64,000 nucleotides of DNA, from the NCBI GenBank assembly GCA_009602725.1, contig WELB01000043.1, forward strand, positions 540,812 through 604,811. Direction: 5' to 3'. The translations under genes were made by a program, and so were the position numbers. This DNA is from Spirogloea muscicola (lineage: Eukaryota; Streptophyta; Zygnematophyceae; Spirogloeales; Spirogloeaceae). Shown in pieces: positions 48,685 through 60,565 of this stretch. The number at the start of each line of letters is the position of its first letter. The first letter of the stretch is position 1. The notes under the pieces are model-generated. The model did no database searches. It was not told the origin of the DNA and worked only from the letters and a program-made list of their open reading frames with translations.

Positions 48685-48838
48685 GCCCCTCGTGGGCGTG
48701 CCCCGCTTGGGCGTGCCCCTCGTGGGCGTGCCCCTCGCGGGCGTGCCCCTCGTGGGCATGCCCCGCTTGGGCGTGCCCCTCGTGGGCGTGCCCCTCGTGG
48801 GCGTGCCCCTCGTGGGCGTGCCCCTCGTGGGCGTGCTC
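48685..48838. repeat. 15-bp minisatellite in gag of element G
   Basis: About ten copies of the same 15-bp unit as in element A (GGGCGTGCCCCTCGT type) encode GHAHE/GHAQA repeats. Copy number and variant order differ from element A. Confidence 0.8.
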
Positions 48839-49313
48839 CGCAGCAGCCACTGCCGCAGCAGCTGGCCCTGCAGCAGCCGCTGCCTCAGCAGCCGACCGCT
48901 CTGCCTCCCGAGGAGGGCCCGGCCGCGCACTGGACGTGTGTGATACCATGCTGGCTGAAGAACACTGAGTGATCAATTCAGGCTCCACCAGTCAGCAAAT
49001 CACACACTCCATACTGCAATACAGGACATCGCAAGACTGGTGCACCAGCGAGCGAGCAAGCAAGGCAGCGCGCAACTCCACACCTCAATCAGCAGGCAGG
49101 CAGACAGCCGCAGATATGACCAGGACCGATGCACACGGTCACTGCTGGCCACACGACTGACCTTACCACACAAAGGCTGCAGACTCAAGCCACACCTCAA
49201 AAGGAGCGAACGCAGCAAGTGGTCCTCAAGGATCAGTCGATCAATGGTGTTGGTCGTAGCTGGCTCACAGCGCGAAGATGGCTCCGCACCCGGCGCTTCC
49301 GCTGAGCCGCCTC

Positions 49314-49580
49314 CCCCTGAGCCTCTTCCCCCAAGGCTCTTTGTGCTTCCCCGTGCCACCCCCCCTCCAGGGGTGTGAGCGGGTCGCCCCAATGCCTGCC
49401 CTTGCGGGCGGGCCCAAGATCCTCCCTTGAACGGGCGGATCCTGGCGAGGGTATTTCTGGACGGGCGGGCCACTTGCCCGGCAAGCCAGCCCGCCACCTG
49501 GCGGGCCCACTTGTCCGAAATAGCCGGTCATGTAATGCCAACAGAGCCATGTGGCTTAACCAAATGGCTGGTTCATTACA
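49314..49580 (-). repeat. 5' LTR of element G, partial
   Basis: It matches the 3' LTR from CCCCTGAGCCTCT to the terminal GTTCATTACA. GACTC follows directly. Confidence 0.8.
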
Positions 49581-50745
49581 GACTCAGCACAAAGCCAATC
49601 ATCGCCCAGGATAACCGGATCGAATACCGCAGCCAACTCGACTGCAGAACAAGACACCCGAGTCCTGTGATCTGAACGTGAAGTGGATTTGAGGAGATGC
49701 CCAATACAGAAGCCTGGTGGCGTATAGTACAAGAAGAGCTTTCTGGGCAATTACGTGTCTGGAGAGCCATCACCACCAGGAAACGCAAGGCGGTCGCCGG
49801 CTGTGTGGACGCACAGCAGGAGGAGCCCTTGCAGAGGTGGATGGATCACACCGCGCCTACGGGGCACAATAAAGAAGACGGGTTCTTCTGCCCGATGGCA
49901 CTGAAGCCAGACATATTTGCTGCAATTTGCAAATTTTGGGGGTCACCCAAAAACAGAGGAGGCTCACCAGCCTCAGAGCTTGCGAGAATGCATCTAAAGA
50001 GCGTACAACAGGCAATGATGTGGAGGACAGATTCTGCAAAATCAAATAGCTTACATACAAGGTGCCGTGGAAAAGTCAAGAGGGGAGCAAGAATCAAGGA
50101 CTCACTTTTACCGAAGCGTTCCTTGTCCTTGCCTTGATCCTTGCCCCACTTCGGGCGTACTGGTCCAGGCCTTGACAAAAATTGCTCTGGGACCTTGCAA
50201 CCCCGGATACGATGCCCGCTTGCACCACTGGGGTAGCAGGCACGATCCGCCTTTGCAATGCACTTGCTATTCTCCTTGAACTTCGGCTGTAGCCCGTTAC
50301 AGTGCTTGAATCTCTTGACAGCAGGAGGCCCAGCTGGGACAGCCGCCTCAATGGTCACACGCTTCCCCAATGGAGATGAACACAGAGTGAAGGCCCGCCA
50401 GGCTTGATCCACTAACGTAGGTAGATCTACAATGGGGTGACAAGGTGATTGTGTGCACCCCCGCCAGAGCCACAATATGCTCAGGCAAGCCCGACTCAAA
50501 TCGTGGACATTGTTCAACGGGGCCCAAGAGGCATGCGGAGTTTGGAGATCAACAGGCGAGATGCCGTACATAGTACTCAAAGTCAAACCCCTGCAACATA
50601 GGGCGTCAAGCCAATTCCGGGCTGTCAACTCCAACTGAAGTTCACCATACATACTGGCCAAAGTGCGGGTGAAGGATTCCCTGGTATTGTACGTCTCAAG
50701 ATTGGAACTTGCTTCAAACTTTCCCACTACTGGGCAGGATATCAA

Positions 50746-50935
50746 GGCGTGCAGACGCGTGCAGCGTGCAGCGTGCAGACGTGCAGCGTGCAGACGTGCA
50801 GACGTGCAGCGTGCAGACGCGTGCAGACGTGCAGCGTGCAGCGTGCAGACGCGTGCAGACGCGTGCAGACAGCGTGCAGACTGCAGCGCGTGCAGACGCG
50901 TGCAGACGCGTGCAGCGTGCAGACGTGCAGACGAC
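50746..50935. repeat. GTGCAG-based minisatellite
   Basis: About 190 bp is built from GTGCAG cores joined by AC, C or ACGC spacers, giving mixed 7-, 8- and 10-bp units. It lies in the gag region of element H. Confidence 0.9.
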
Positions 50936-51099
50936 CACCAAACGATAGCCTGAGTACTTGGGTGGAGTAGACGGCTGGGGGCGCCCCAGTCGTGTGTCAA
51001 ATGGACCAAGATATTCCCTTGCCAAGGTCTTCTGAAGTCGACGCTCGCCCGTTCGGATCTGAACGAGCAGGGACTTGAGTTCCTCGTACAGCGGGGGAG

Positions 51100-51180
51100 A
51101 GAAGTGCGCGCCCATAGAGAAGAGGGGCTGGCAAAGCCAGCCCAAAAAAGAATGGACAATGTCCAAAGCCAAAGAGGAGC
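51100..51180 (-). mobile_element. LINE tail with perfect stem-loop, inside element H
   Basis: GGGCTGGC, AAA and GCCAGCCC (51125-51143) are followed by AAAAAAGAATGGACAATGTC, the reverse of the tail TTGTCCATTCTTTT. It shows that LINE activity continued after element H was in place. Confidence 0.75.
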
Positions 51181-52027
51181 CGGAAAAAGGACTACACTAC
51201 AAAACACTGCAGAACACAGAGACGATGCAGAGGGAAGCTCAGTACTCACGAGTGAGCATACAGCACCCCATGAGGGACGACACCGAAGGGCCACTACAGG
51301 GACCCCTGCCTCAAAGAGCTCCAGCAGGCGCACAACGCGCGGAGTCTCCTCATGAGATAAAGTCATCAGTGTACGATGGGGTCGGCAGGTCGGCTAGCGC
51401 CTCGGTCAGCTGCGCCACAACAGCAGGTTGTCCTGCCGGCCGAGGAGGACTCAGACGCGCACGTGATTGCGCGACTCCATGTCGTGCCTAAGGAACACTG
51501 ATGGGCCAGATGTACTAGACAGCATATCGCATATCTATACTGCCAAATATCGGCAGACTGGACTGGTGCACCAGACAAACACGGCAGCGAGCTGATTCTT
51601 ACCCCCAAACAGCAAAGCAGAGCAAGATAATACTGAAGGGCACAACAGGACAGGAATCAAACAGTTCCTGAATACCGGATCAGCCTTCACCGCCCAGCCA
51701 CGACCACCAGCTTCACCGCCGTGCCATGCAGACAAGGATTCCACTGGTCGCAAGTGGTTACGCAGGTGAGTGGCTGACCTGACAGAAAGTACTGACGGCG
51801 TAAAGTGCCTCGTGGCAATAGATAACTCGAACGAATGGATGCCGCAGGCAAGAGTGGCACACAAGCCGTCCCGTCGCCGGCAGATCCACGAGTACTCTGG
51901 CTGATTCTGTTTCCAACATCAGAAAGGAAATATCAGGCCAGAATATCAGAGGAATCCTTGCATGACTGGCGCCGCACAAGAGACCGGCAAGATGCAAGAT
52001 CACCTTGGATATGAGATGTAGCAATCG

Positions 52028-52750
52028 GTCCCTACAGGCAGGTTAGAGCCGAATGTGTCCTATTGGGATTTAGTGCTTGAGGATTTAGGGACAACCACCC
52101 GCCACGAGGAGGCACTCCGGCACAGCGGAAGACTTGCCTTGTGGCGCTGCCGCCAGGCAGTTGCTCCACCTCCTGGGCACGCGCTGCAGCCTTGCCCCTA
52201 GCGGCACGCTGCTAAGGTCTCCAAAGCAGAGCCGGCAACGAGCCGCGCGCGGCAGCGGTCTACAGCAGCAGGCAGTAGCAGGGCTGCCTCTATCAGACAT
52301 TCACTGAGTCCCCGGCCTCCGGTCGGGGCTCTCTCTGCTCCCAACAATCCGTGCCACCCTCCCTCTCGGACGTATGGGGGTTCACCCCAAGGCTCGCCCG
52401 CGAGGAGCGTGCCTGACGAGGGAACCATAAGCTGTCTCCAGCAGGCGCCATGGCGCCGAAGATGGCCGTGGCAGAGCATGCCGCCAAGCATGGCCGAGGC
52501 CGGGCATGGCCGAGCACGGCCGAGGCCGGGCATGCCGCCGGGGGCGTCCGGGGCCACGCATGCCGCCGAGCATGTCTGCGACGAGCATGACGGGGATCAT
52601 GCGAGGCCACCCGGACGAGCCTGGACGTGATGACAACAGCACGAGTACCAGGGCGCTTCGTACCGTCCGGCACGGGGCTAACGGCCAAAAGACCTGTAAG
52701 CGTTTACAACAGTGTTTGTCGCTCACAGATCAAGGGACGTTATACTATGC
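52028..52750 (-). repeat. LTR of element H
   Basis: It shares TTAGGGACAACCACCCGCCACGAGG with the LTR at 60047-60565, and has short tandem GGCCGAGGCCGGGCAT-like repeats at about 52490-52560. Boundaries are approximate. Confidence 0.6.
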
Positions 52751-54480
52751 CTAATGAGCCTGTGTCCCTCATCGTGCCAGCACACCAGCGACATCCCGAG
52801 TGGAGCTCAATGAATCACGCCGCGCCTGTGAGGCACAATGACTTTATTGTGCCTCACAAATTCTTCAGGCCGACAGCGCGCAGGCAAGCTCAGATACACG
52901 TCTGCAGCCACCAGCCAGCAAGTCACTGCGGGGAAACCCACATACAAGTAAAGGTCCACCGGCCTCCATAGCTTGCAATAAGGCAGATATTGAGCGCACC
53001 GATACTTCGGATGGCGGGCAAGCTTTGCCAGCAAGATCAAACAGCTTACATACGTCTGGCTGAGTGAGAGTGCTCTCAGAGGCTAGGGCAAGGTACTCTC
53101 CGCTATCCCCTGTCATTGCCCTTGTCCCGGCCCATGGGCCGCTGTGGACGAGGCCTGGAAGATGAAGGCCCTGCCGCCTGACAGTCCTTGATCAAAGGGC
53201 CCTTGTCGCCGCAGCGAGAGCATCCGCCATCTTTCAGGGTCGGCTTCGTGAAGCCGCCTTTGGAATGAGCGCTCGGCCATCCTTGGGGTGGAACCTCTTC
53301 TTGCCCCGATCTGCCTCTGTAAATTCGCCTGCCTCCAGCTGCGAACGCTTGCCCGGCCCAGTGACCGAGTGCTAAGCACCTTTCTGGCGTGCTCCACCGT
53401 TTTGGACAAGACCTCAAAGGAGGTAGCGGGACCTACCGTGATCAATGTCCTCATGAGCTCGGGCAGCCCAGCCTTAAGCGCTGGCACTGTGTACCGATCC
53501 CGCCAATAAAATATGCCACACGGTGCTGTTAGCGAAACATGGCCGCTAGCCGTTTGACGGACAGGTGCCCCGTCCAGGTGGCGAACTGGCTTGCCGGGCA
53601 AGTGGTCCGCCCAGGTGCGGGCCCCGCCCGTCCTAAACAATCCTCGCTAAGATCCACCCTGCCAAAGGGGGATCTTTGGACCGCCCAAGGGCAGGCATGG
53701 GCCCGCGACCCGCTCACACACCAATAGGTGGGGTGGCACGAGGAAGGCACTACGAGCCTTGGGCCGAGACCCTACAGAAAACGGGACCTGTGAGGCTGGA
53801 GAGCCCCATTGCTGCTGCCTGCCGCTGCAGCCGCCTCCGCAGCCTGTTGCGGAGCATTATCAAGCAACGATCCCCGTTGTTTGGTGATGCCACACGGCTG
53901 TTAGCGCTACATGGCCGCTAGCTGCTTGATGAACAAGTGGCCCGTCCAGGTGGCGGGCGGGCGGCTTGCCAGGCAAGTGGGCCAGCCCGCCACAAGTCTG
54001 AGCATCATCAATGCTATGCCCAAGGAGCCTGTGTGCCGCCTCATGCGAGCACAGAAGCGACATCCCCAGCGGAGCTTGATCAATCACGCCGCGCTTCTAT
54101 GGCACAATGAAGAATACAATCTCTTTAGGACGACGGCGCTCAGGCCAGCAGATAGACGTCTGCACTTGTAACCATTGTGGGCAACTCACACAAAGAGAGG
54201 CCCTCCGGCCTCCAGACCTTGCAACAAAGCAGACATGGAGCGCACAACTAGTACTTTGGATGGCGGGCAAGCAATGCCAGCAAGAACAAACAGCGCAAGT
54301 GCATCTGGCTGATTGAGATTGCTCTTATAGGCAAGGGTCAGGCACTAACGCTTGCCCTTGGAGTTGCTTTTGTCCCGTCCCAATCGGGCGCTGTGGATGT
54401 GGCCTCGGGGAGGATGGACCTGCCTTAGGGCAGTCCCTGATCTGGTGGCTCTGTCGCCGCAGCGAAAGTAGTCAGCACCT
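52751..54480 (-). mobile_element. Gag/protease and LTR fragments of several chromoviruses
   Basis: Minus-strand gag pieces at about 52760-53515 (CKLFDLAGKACPPSEVSVRS, FEVLSKTVEHARKVL) are followed by plus-oriented LTR fragments related to element A (about 53535-53790 and 53880-53990). A second set of minus-strand protease/gag-end fragments lies at about 53995-54480. All are short and broken; I cannot say how many insertions they represent. Confidence 0.55.
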
Positions 54481-54944
54481 TCCCTGCCGCGTGCGGAGGA
54501 AGCAGCGCATGGCGGCTGGATGAGAGTTCAGGGAACACGACGGATCTGCCGGACGCTGCCGCGCGCGAGCGAAGCGAAGCCTGGCGGCTGGAGGGAAACG
54601 CCAGGGAACACGACGGATCCGCCAGACGCTCCCGCGCGCGAATAAAGCCTGGCGGATGGAAATGAAGTCCCGGACGATGCCGCGCGCGAGCGAAGCAGCG
54701 TCCGCCGGAATTAGTACGACAACTCCCGGACGATGCTGCGAGGCGAGCGAAGCAGCGCCTCTCGGACAACCTGGCGGGCGAGACCGCCTGCACGTGCGGT
54801 ACGAAACTGGGGGGCCTCGGACCGTACTTAGCTACACGGAGTGCAGCAAAATCACCGCACGGTTTGGGCCTCCAATGGGTAGATAAAATACGTCATGTAA
54901 GATTACCGGTACCGTTGGCACGCACAAACGGGGGGAACGTTCCA
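54481..54944 (-). repeat. LTR with degenerate GC-rich repeats
   Basis: Repeated GACGCTGCCGCGCGCGAGCG and CCTGGCGGCTGGA-like units (54530-54790) are followed by CACGTGCGGTACGAAACTGG and GTAAGATTACCGGTACCG, which resemble the family D LTR at 37100-37230. It borders internal sequence that begins at about 54945. Confidence 0.55.
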
Positions 54945-57900
54945 TACCTCTCCACTTAGGTGTTTAAAGTTGACTCGTTCCTCGAGAACAAGAAGGAAGC
55001 AATACAGGGGTCCATCCGGGGGGGTTAAGCCCGGTGGGAAGAGACTGGACGACGGTGAAAGGAGACCGTGCCTCCTGTCAGATACGTCTTGACGCGGGAA
55101 GGATAATGGGTAAGATGGTCCGCAGCTTCCCATGTGTTGTGCTCCGGCCCATAGCCGAGCCACTTGATAAGGTACTTACGGGCCTTACGACGCCCACGGA
55201 GCTTGTCCCGTTGCAACAAAATCTCCTCCACTTGAAACTCCTCGCTCGCCATCAGTAACGAGGGGAGGTGGGGACGGTAGGACACGGCATCGTCTGGAAT
55301 GGCTCGAGCTGAGACACATGGAAGACTTTGTGGATTTTCCATTGTACCGGCGTATTAAGCTCATATGTGACTTTGCCGATCAGCGCACGACACAAAAGGG
55401 TCCAACCCCCTTTGGCAGCAACTTGTGCGTACCTACAGCCCGCAAGGTTAAGTGCTTAGTGTTCAACAGCACTTGGGCACCAACGTCGAAGGACACGTTC
55501 CTGCACCGTAGATCAGTGTACTGTTTTTGCCGGTCCTGAGCAATTGTCAAGATTTGCTTAGCCCTCTGCTGAGCCTCCAAGAGGGTACCGGTGAAGCTTA
55601 CAGCGGCCGGAACGTGCCCCGGCCTCCCCAACTGCAGAGGTGATAGGGGATGCTGACCGAAATTCAGGAAGAAGGGTGTCTTTGATAGAGTCCTGAAAGG
55701 CGTTGTTCACAGCGTAGTCCGCTGGAGCAAGATACTCGTGACAATCAGTCTGACTGGGGTTCACGTAATGCCTTAAAATTCTTCCAAAACCCGATTCATT
55801 CTCTCGGTCTGACCATCGGTTTGCGGGAGCAACCTGGCAGGCTTGTGAGAGCGTGTCTTACTACGCTGGCAGGTGGCACACGTCTTGGAAAAAGCCCGTA
55901 CGTGGACTGCAAGCGCGGCCACCAAAAGAGAAGCTGTATAGCTTCCTTTGTCGTTCCCATACCCAAATCAACACTTCACGGGGGCTCATGCATCTCTTGC
56001 ATGATACTAGTGGACAAGGCATTGCAGTTGGGCACCACAATGGCGTCACCTCGCCACCAGAAGCCTTGGTCACATACTACTGTGCGTGTATTGGTCGCAA
56101 GTGCAAACCAAGGGTCTGTGCCATATTCATCACGAATACGCCCATACAGGTCAGTGAGGTTGGTGGTGCTATGCCCTGCGGTCCCACGGGTAGGCCGCAC
56201 GTCTGCAGTCTAAACCCTTGTGGCACACAGGACAGGCGCCACAGCAGCCCTTAATGTTGCGGCTCACCGGATCCGCCACATTGAACTTTCCAGGGCCGTA
56301 CAACCACTAGAATCGGAATTGTGCCATACACTCAGCCCCACCTAGCTTGCCGCCTGCTCAATTGCTGCTGTGTGTGAAAGTAGCTCAAACGGGCAATGAT
56401 CCGTTACGACCCTAAATTCAACACCCTAAAGATAGCATCGCCACACACGGAGGGCGTGCACAGCAAGGCTCTCCTGCTCCCTAGTATAGTTTCGCTCTGC
56501 AGGACTGAGCAGGCGAGTCTCAAATGCGACGGGATGACCCTCCTGCAGGAGAAGTGCACCAATGCCGATTAAAGAGGCTTCACAGACTACTTGCACGCCG
56601 TCTCGAGGCAAAGCCAAAACGGGGGAGGACACCATACCCGTTCTTTATCCTCGAACGCTTTCTGGCAATCGCACGTCCACCCCCAGGATACGTCCTTACG
56701 AGTGAGCTTCGTAAGAGGAGATGCCGTGCTTCCGTATCCTTAGAAGGACTTACGGAAATAGTCTGCGAACTCTAGAAAGGATCGCAAATGCGGCACATTC
56801 CGCGGCACTGTCCAGTCCTTTACTCTACTGACTTTTTGGGTACGACGCGCACCTCGTCTTTGCCCACAACGTGCCCTAAGTACGTCAATTTGGGCTAAAG
56901 AACACACACTTAAGAAATTCTGGCATACAAATGATATTCATGTAGCAGCTGCAGGACTTTCCGCAGGTGCCATACGTGATTCTCAGGCGTTTTACTAAAC
57001 ACCAGGATGTCATCCAGTAAACCAGCACGAAGATGTACAGTAGGGGGCCAAAGACCTTCGTCATCACAGCCTGAAACGTTGCAGGTGCGTTGGCACCTTG
57101 CACTGGAAGTGTCCGATCGGCGTACGAAACGCTGACTTCGGGACATCCTCAGGAGTGATACGAATTCGGTAATACCCACTTTGCCAGCCGAGGGAGCTTA
57201 ACAATGTAGCTTCCGCGAGACGATCGAATAGATCATCAGTACGAGGCAAGGGGTAACAATTCTTGACAGTGAGCTTATTCAGGCCTCGGTTATCGATGCA
57301 CATACGGACACTACCATCTTTCTGCTCGACGAAGAGGACAAGTGCACCATAAGGGGACTGAGAAGGCTTAATCTGCCCTTGACGGAGCAATTACGTCACT
57401 TGAGATTGCATTTCTTAGTCGATACATAGGACGGTACGGCGGTACAGCGCCGGGCTCCAATATAATTGTATGAGCCACGCATCGATCCGGAGGCAAGCCG
57501 TCTGGAAGTGAATCCGGGAACACATCTGGATACTCTGTCAACAACTTGTCAAGGGCCGTTCTACGTGAGGCCAACGACACTCACATCAGAGTCAGGGGGA
57601 GACTCAGCACTCATCACAACACCCAGATACGCAGCCGAAGCTGGTTCCTTGCGAAGGAGCTTCTTCATCCGCACAACTTGAATCCGCAAAGAAGAGTCTT
57701 GCATGGGTGGTGGTGCACAGGAAATGTCGACGCTGTGCAATTTTAAACGACGAGTACCGCGTCGGCCGACACATGTTTGCTGTTGAAAATCAAGCACGGA
57801 CGCAGTGGCACAGAGCCAATCACCGCCTAAGATTACATCAAGGCAGTAGCCAATTCAATGACATGGCAAGACATAGTCTTGTAGCTTTGGATACGAAGGG

Positions 57901-60046
57901 GCACTTTGCAAAGGCACAAGATGTTTATATATGATGACCTTTGGCCAATGTAGCTTGCAATATATAAATGGGTTGCACAGGCAAGCCATTCTTACACACA
58001 AAAGTCTTACTAACACAGGGTACCGAGGCACCCGTGTTTACAAGGATTTGTGCTGGCTGAACAGCCGCTATGCCGGTAAAAAACATACTAGGCGTTGAAG
58101 CACAGAGTGCTAAGTGCCAGCTGAAGCAAGACCAAACCGGTTGTTATATCAGCAGTTTCCTAGGTGATCCAGCAGCACCAGGTACGACGTAGGAATAGCC
58201 TGCTGTGTATCGACAGTGCAGGGACAGTCCCGGTGGTGGTGGAGGAGTCAGTCCTCGCCTGCATCGCACGATGGAAAACACAGGGTCGTCAGCCTCATGA
58301 TATTCACCCCTTCCGATACATCTGAGCAGCTGATTGCACTTGGTTGCGGGGGACCCAGACAACAAGGGAACGACCATTTACCAAAGCTTGCATTAGCATA
58401 TGCAGGGACCATACTACCGGAATAGGAGACCGCGGACAAGCATTTCCTACAGGTTCTAACACCATTTGCACATAATGCAGTTGAGGAGTCCACCTAGGAG
58501 TGAAGGAAGGGCACTTACGTTTGCCTTTGCCCTTGTACTGCCCCTCGGGGCCGGGTGGAGCGGACTTGCTTGATGAGGGGTGCTTGGGGAGCCTGGGTGC
58601 AATCCCGGGTACGGTGGCCCTTCTGGCCACACCGGTAGCAAGCTTGGTCTTCCTTGGGGACGAAGGCCACTGGCTTCAGTGGGCGCCGTTGCCCCACGTA
58701 GGGCCTGGCACTTGTACTTGGCATACTGCTCGGCCGACGCTTCGAAGATGAAGGGGCAGCCGGGTTGATGACGGCTTCTGCCAGGGGACGCTTTTGCGGG
58801 TACATCGCAAACGTAAGGCGCGCCCGCTCGATCAGGCGATCCAAAGTGTCCACCGGCTGGAAGGTGACTGCATCTAATTGGGCGAGGAGAGCGACGTGCT
58901 CCAGTTGCCCAGCCTTGAACCGTTGGCATTGATCGGCGTTGTCCATAGGCTTGGTGTGGAGCTTGCTGAGCAGCAAGTGAAAATCCCAGACGTAAATTTT
59001 CAAGTTGTTATTCCGCATACGGAAGACGTCTATTTCAATCCGCGCGTTGAGCTCGGCGTGCACCACGCCGTACATACTCGTCAACGATCTTTCGAAGAAC
59101 TTCCAATGAGTGTAGACTGCGGGGGTGGATGACTTCTTTAAGCTTTCCCACAATTGGGCGAGATCGCCAAAGAGGTAGGTAGTGGCAAGCCCCGACACGC
59201 CGGCGTTGTACGCCGGTGCCGCATTGCACGAACCACGCAAGTATATCTGCTAGCCAGGCGTTGAGGCCGCCTGGGAAGGATGGTCCACAAGACTTGGCCG
59301 GCAAGGCGGGCTTAGCACGCCCAAGCTGCGACTCACGTAGTTTGGCCTTGAGCTTGCGAACACGCTTCTCGCCCTTACACATACGGGCGGTGAGCGCTTG
59401 TACCTTATCGAGCAGCGTTCCCGTAAAGGCAGCCACTGCAGGGTCCCCACACACAGGTATTGCGGCCGCCTCGTGGAGCTCCAGAAGGTGCGCATCGCGC
59501 CGCTCGTCGTCGGAGGTCAAGTCATCCGCACTCGGCGCCTGGAGCTCCGCCAGATCGTCGACGAGCTCCTCGACCTCAAGAGTGGGCATTGCCGGTGGAG
59601 GAGGGCGAGGGCAAGCGCTGGAATCTGGCGACTCCATGCCTTATGCACCACACACTGACGGATCAAGTCAGAGGCGGCAGACATATCGAAGACCCATACT
59701 GTCAAAAATATTCAGAAGGACCGGTGTCCCAGACCAACAAGCAAATATGACAATGCGTGCATCATACCTCCAACCACAAAGCTCTACGAGCAGCAAGAGG
59801 GAGGGACCAGGAGTGGAAATTGACCAGCCCCTGGCATACGGCCAGACTTTGCCGGCCACCAGCGACCAGGTTCACCTCCGTGCCATACCGGGCTGGCAAT
59901 CTGCCGGACACAGGTGGTTTGCGCAGGCAAGTACTGACCTGGCAACAGGCATAGCCGCTGGGACAGAAAGCCGCTTGGCCCCGCACGTGGATGCCGAAGG
60001 CGAGAGGTCGGCACACTTGCCGCGTCGCCGATGACAGCTCCTGTAC
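54945..60046 (-). mobile_element. Ty3/gypsy chromovirus (element E), broken
   Basis: From its 5' end (right) come gag (59637 leftward; PPPPAMPTLEVEELVDDLAE, zinc knuckle CYRCGQKGHRTRDC), a protease region, RT (57390-57064; [20 protein letters not shown]), RNase H (CEASLIGIGALLLQEGHPVA), integrase and a chromodomain (ARKYLIKWLGYGPEHNTWEA, 55260-55160). Primer-binding-like TGGTACAGGAGC lies next to the right LTR. It is a different lineage from elements A and G and shows many interruptions. Confidence 0.7.
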
Positions 60047-60565
60047 CATTCGGTCCCTAACAGGCAGGCTAGAGCCGAATGCGTCCTTGTTGTGATTGAG
60101 TGCTTGGGGATTTAGGGACAACCACCCGCCACGAGGAAGCACTCTGGCACAGCGGAAGACTTGCCCTGTGGTGCTGCCGCTAAAAGCAGCTCCACCCTTG
60201 GGCACCCGCTGCAGACTTACCTCTTGCGGACTTACCTCTTGCGCACGCCGCCAAGGTCTCCACAGCAGAGCCGGCAACGAGCCGCGCGCAGCAGCAGTCT
60301 GCAGCAGCAGGCAGCCACTGCGCTGCGCCTCTCACAGCTTTACTGGGTCGGGGGCGTCCGGGCGCACGCATGCCGCCGAGCATGTCTGGGCCGAGCATGA
60401 CGGGAGCATGCGAGGCCACGCGGACGAGCCTGGACGGAACGACAACGGCACGAGTGCCAGGGCGGTAAGTACCGTCCGGCAGGAACGGCTAAAAGAACAC
60501 CATGTAAGCGTTACCAACACTGTTTGGCGCTTGCAAGCCTGGGAACGTTTCATTCTTCACCACCT
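60047..60565 (-). repeat. LTR apparently shared by two tandem elements
   Basis: On its left is the 5' leader of element E; on its right begins the 3' end of another minus-strand internal region. Only one LTR lies between the two. It contains a direct repeat of GACTTACCTCTTGCG at 60212-60243. Boundaries are approximate. Confidence 0.55.

Larger units (their letters stand above)
43196..49580 (-). mobile_element. Ty3/gypsy chromovirus, element G, sister of element A
   Basis: This 6385-bp minus-strand element has the target duplication GACTC (43191-43195 and 49581-49585). From its 5' end (right) come gag (about 48988-47600; GHAHEG repeats and a CFKCGAKSHQLRDC knuckle), protease, reverse transcriptase (LDLASGYHLRITPADVPKSA), RNase H (CDASLTGIGAVLLQ), integrase (HCPLTYF upstream; core FHPQTDGQTERINRVLEDML) and a chromodomain (REYLVKWLGYGPEHNTWEP). 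One minus-strand frame of about 506 codons covers most of the integrase. The 3' LTR is 43196-43721; the 5' LTR is recognised only over about 49314-49580. It is nearly whole but broken, with a small number of interruptions, and younger than element H, in which it sits. Confidence 0.9.
42598..52750 (-). mobile_element. Minus-strand Ty3/gypsy relic (element H), split by element G
   Basis: RT sequence (42598-42999) and protease-end sequence (to 43195) resume at 49581 with the rest of protease, gag (about 51366-49846, with a CYPSGASGHRIRGC knuckle-like motif) and an LTR at about 52028-52750. Element G lies exactly between, with a duplicated GACTC on each side. Gag also holds a minisatellite (50746-50935) and a LINE tail (about 51100-51180). 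It is an old, broken fossil with many interruptions. Confidence 0.65.

Noticed and set aside
50700-50950. GTGCAG repeats as a possible CRISPR-like array
   Set aside because: Spacers are 1-4 bases and not unique sequences. It is a minisatellite in a eukaryotic retroelement.
52490-52560. GGCCGAGGCCGGGCAT repeats as a regulatory array
   Set aside because: They fall inside an LTR and vary between family members. Simple LTR-internal repeats explain them.
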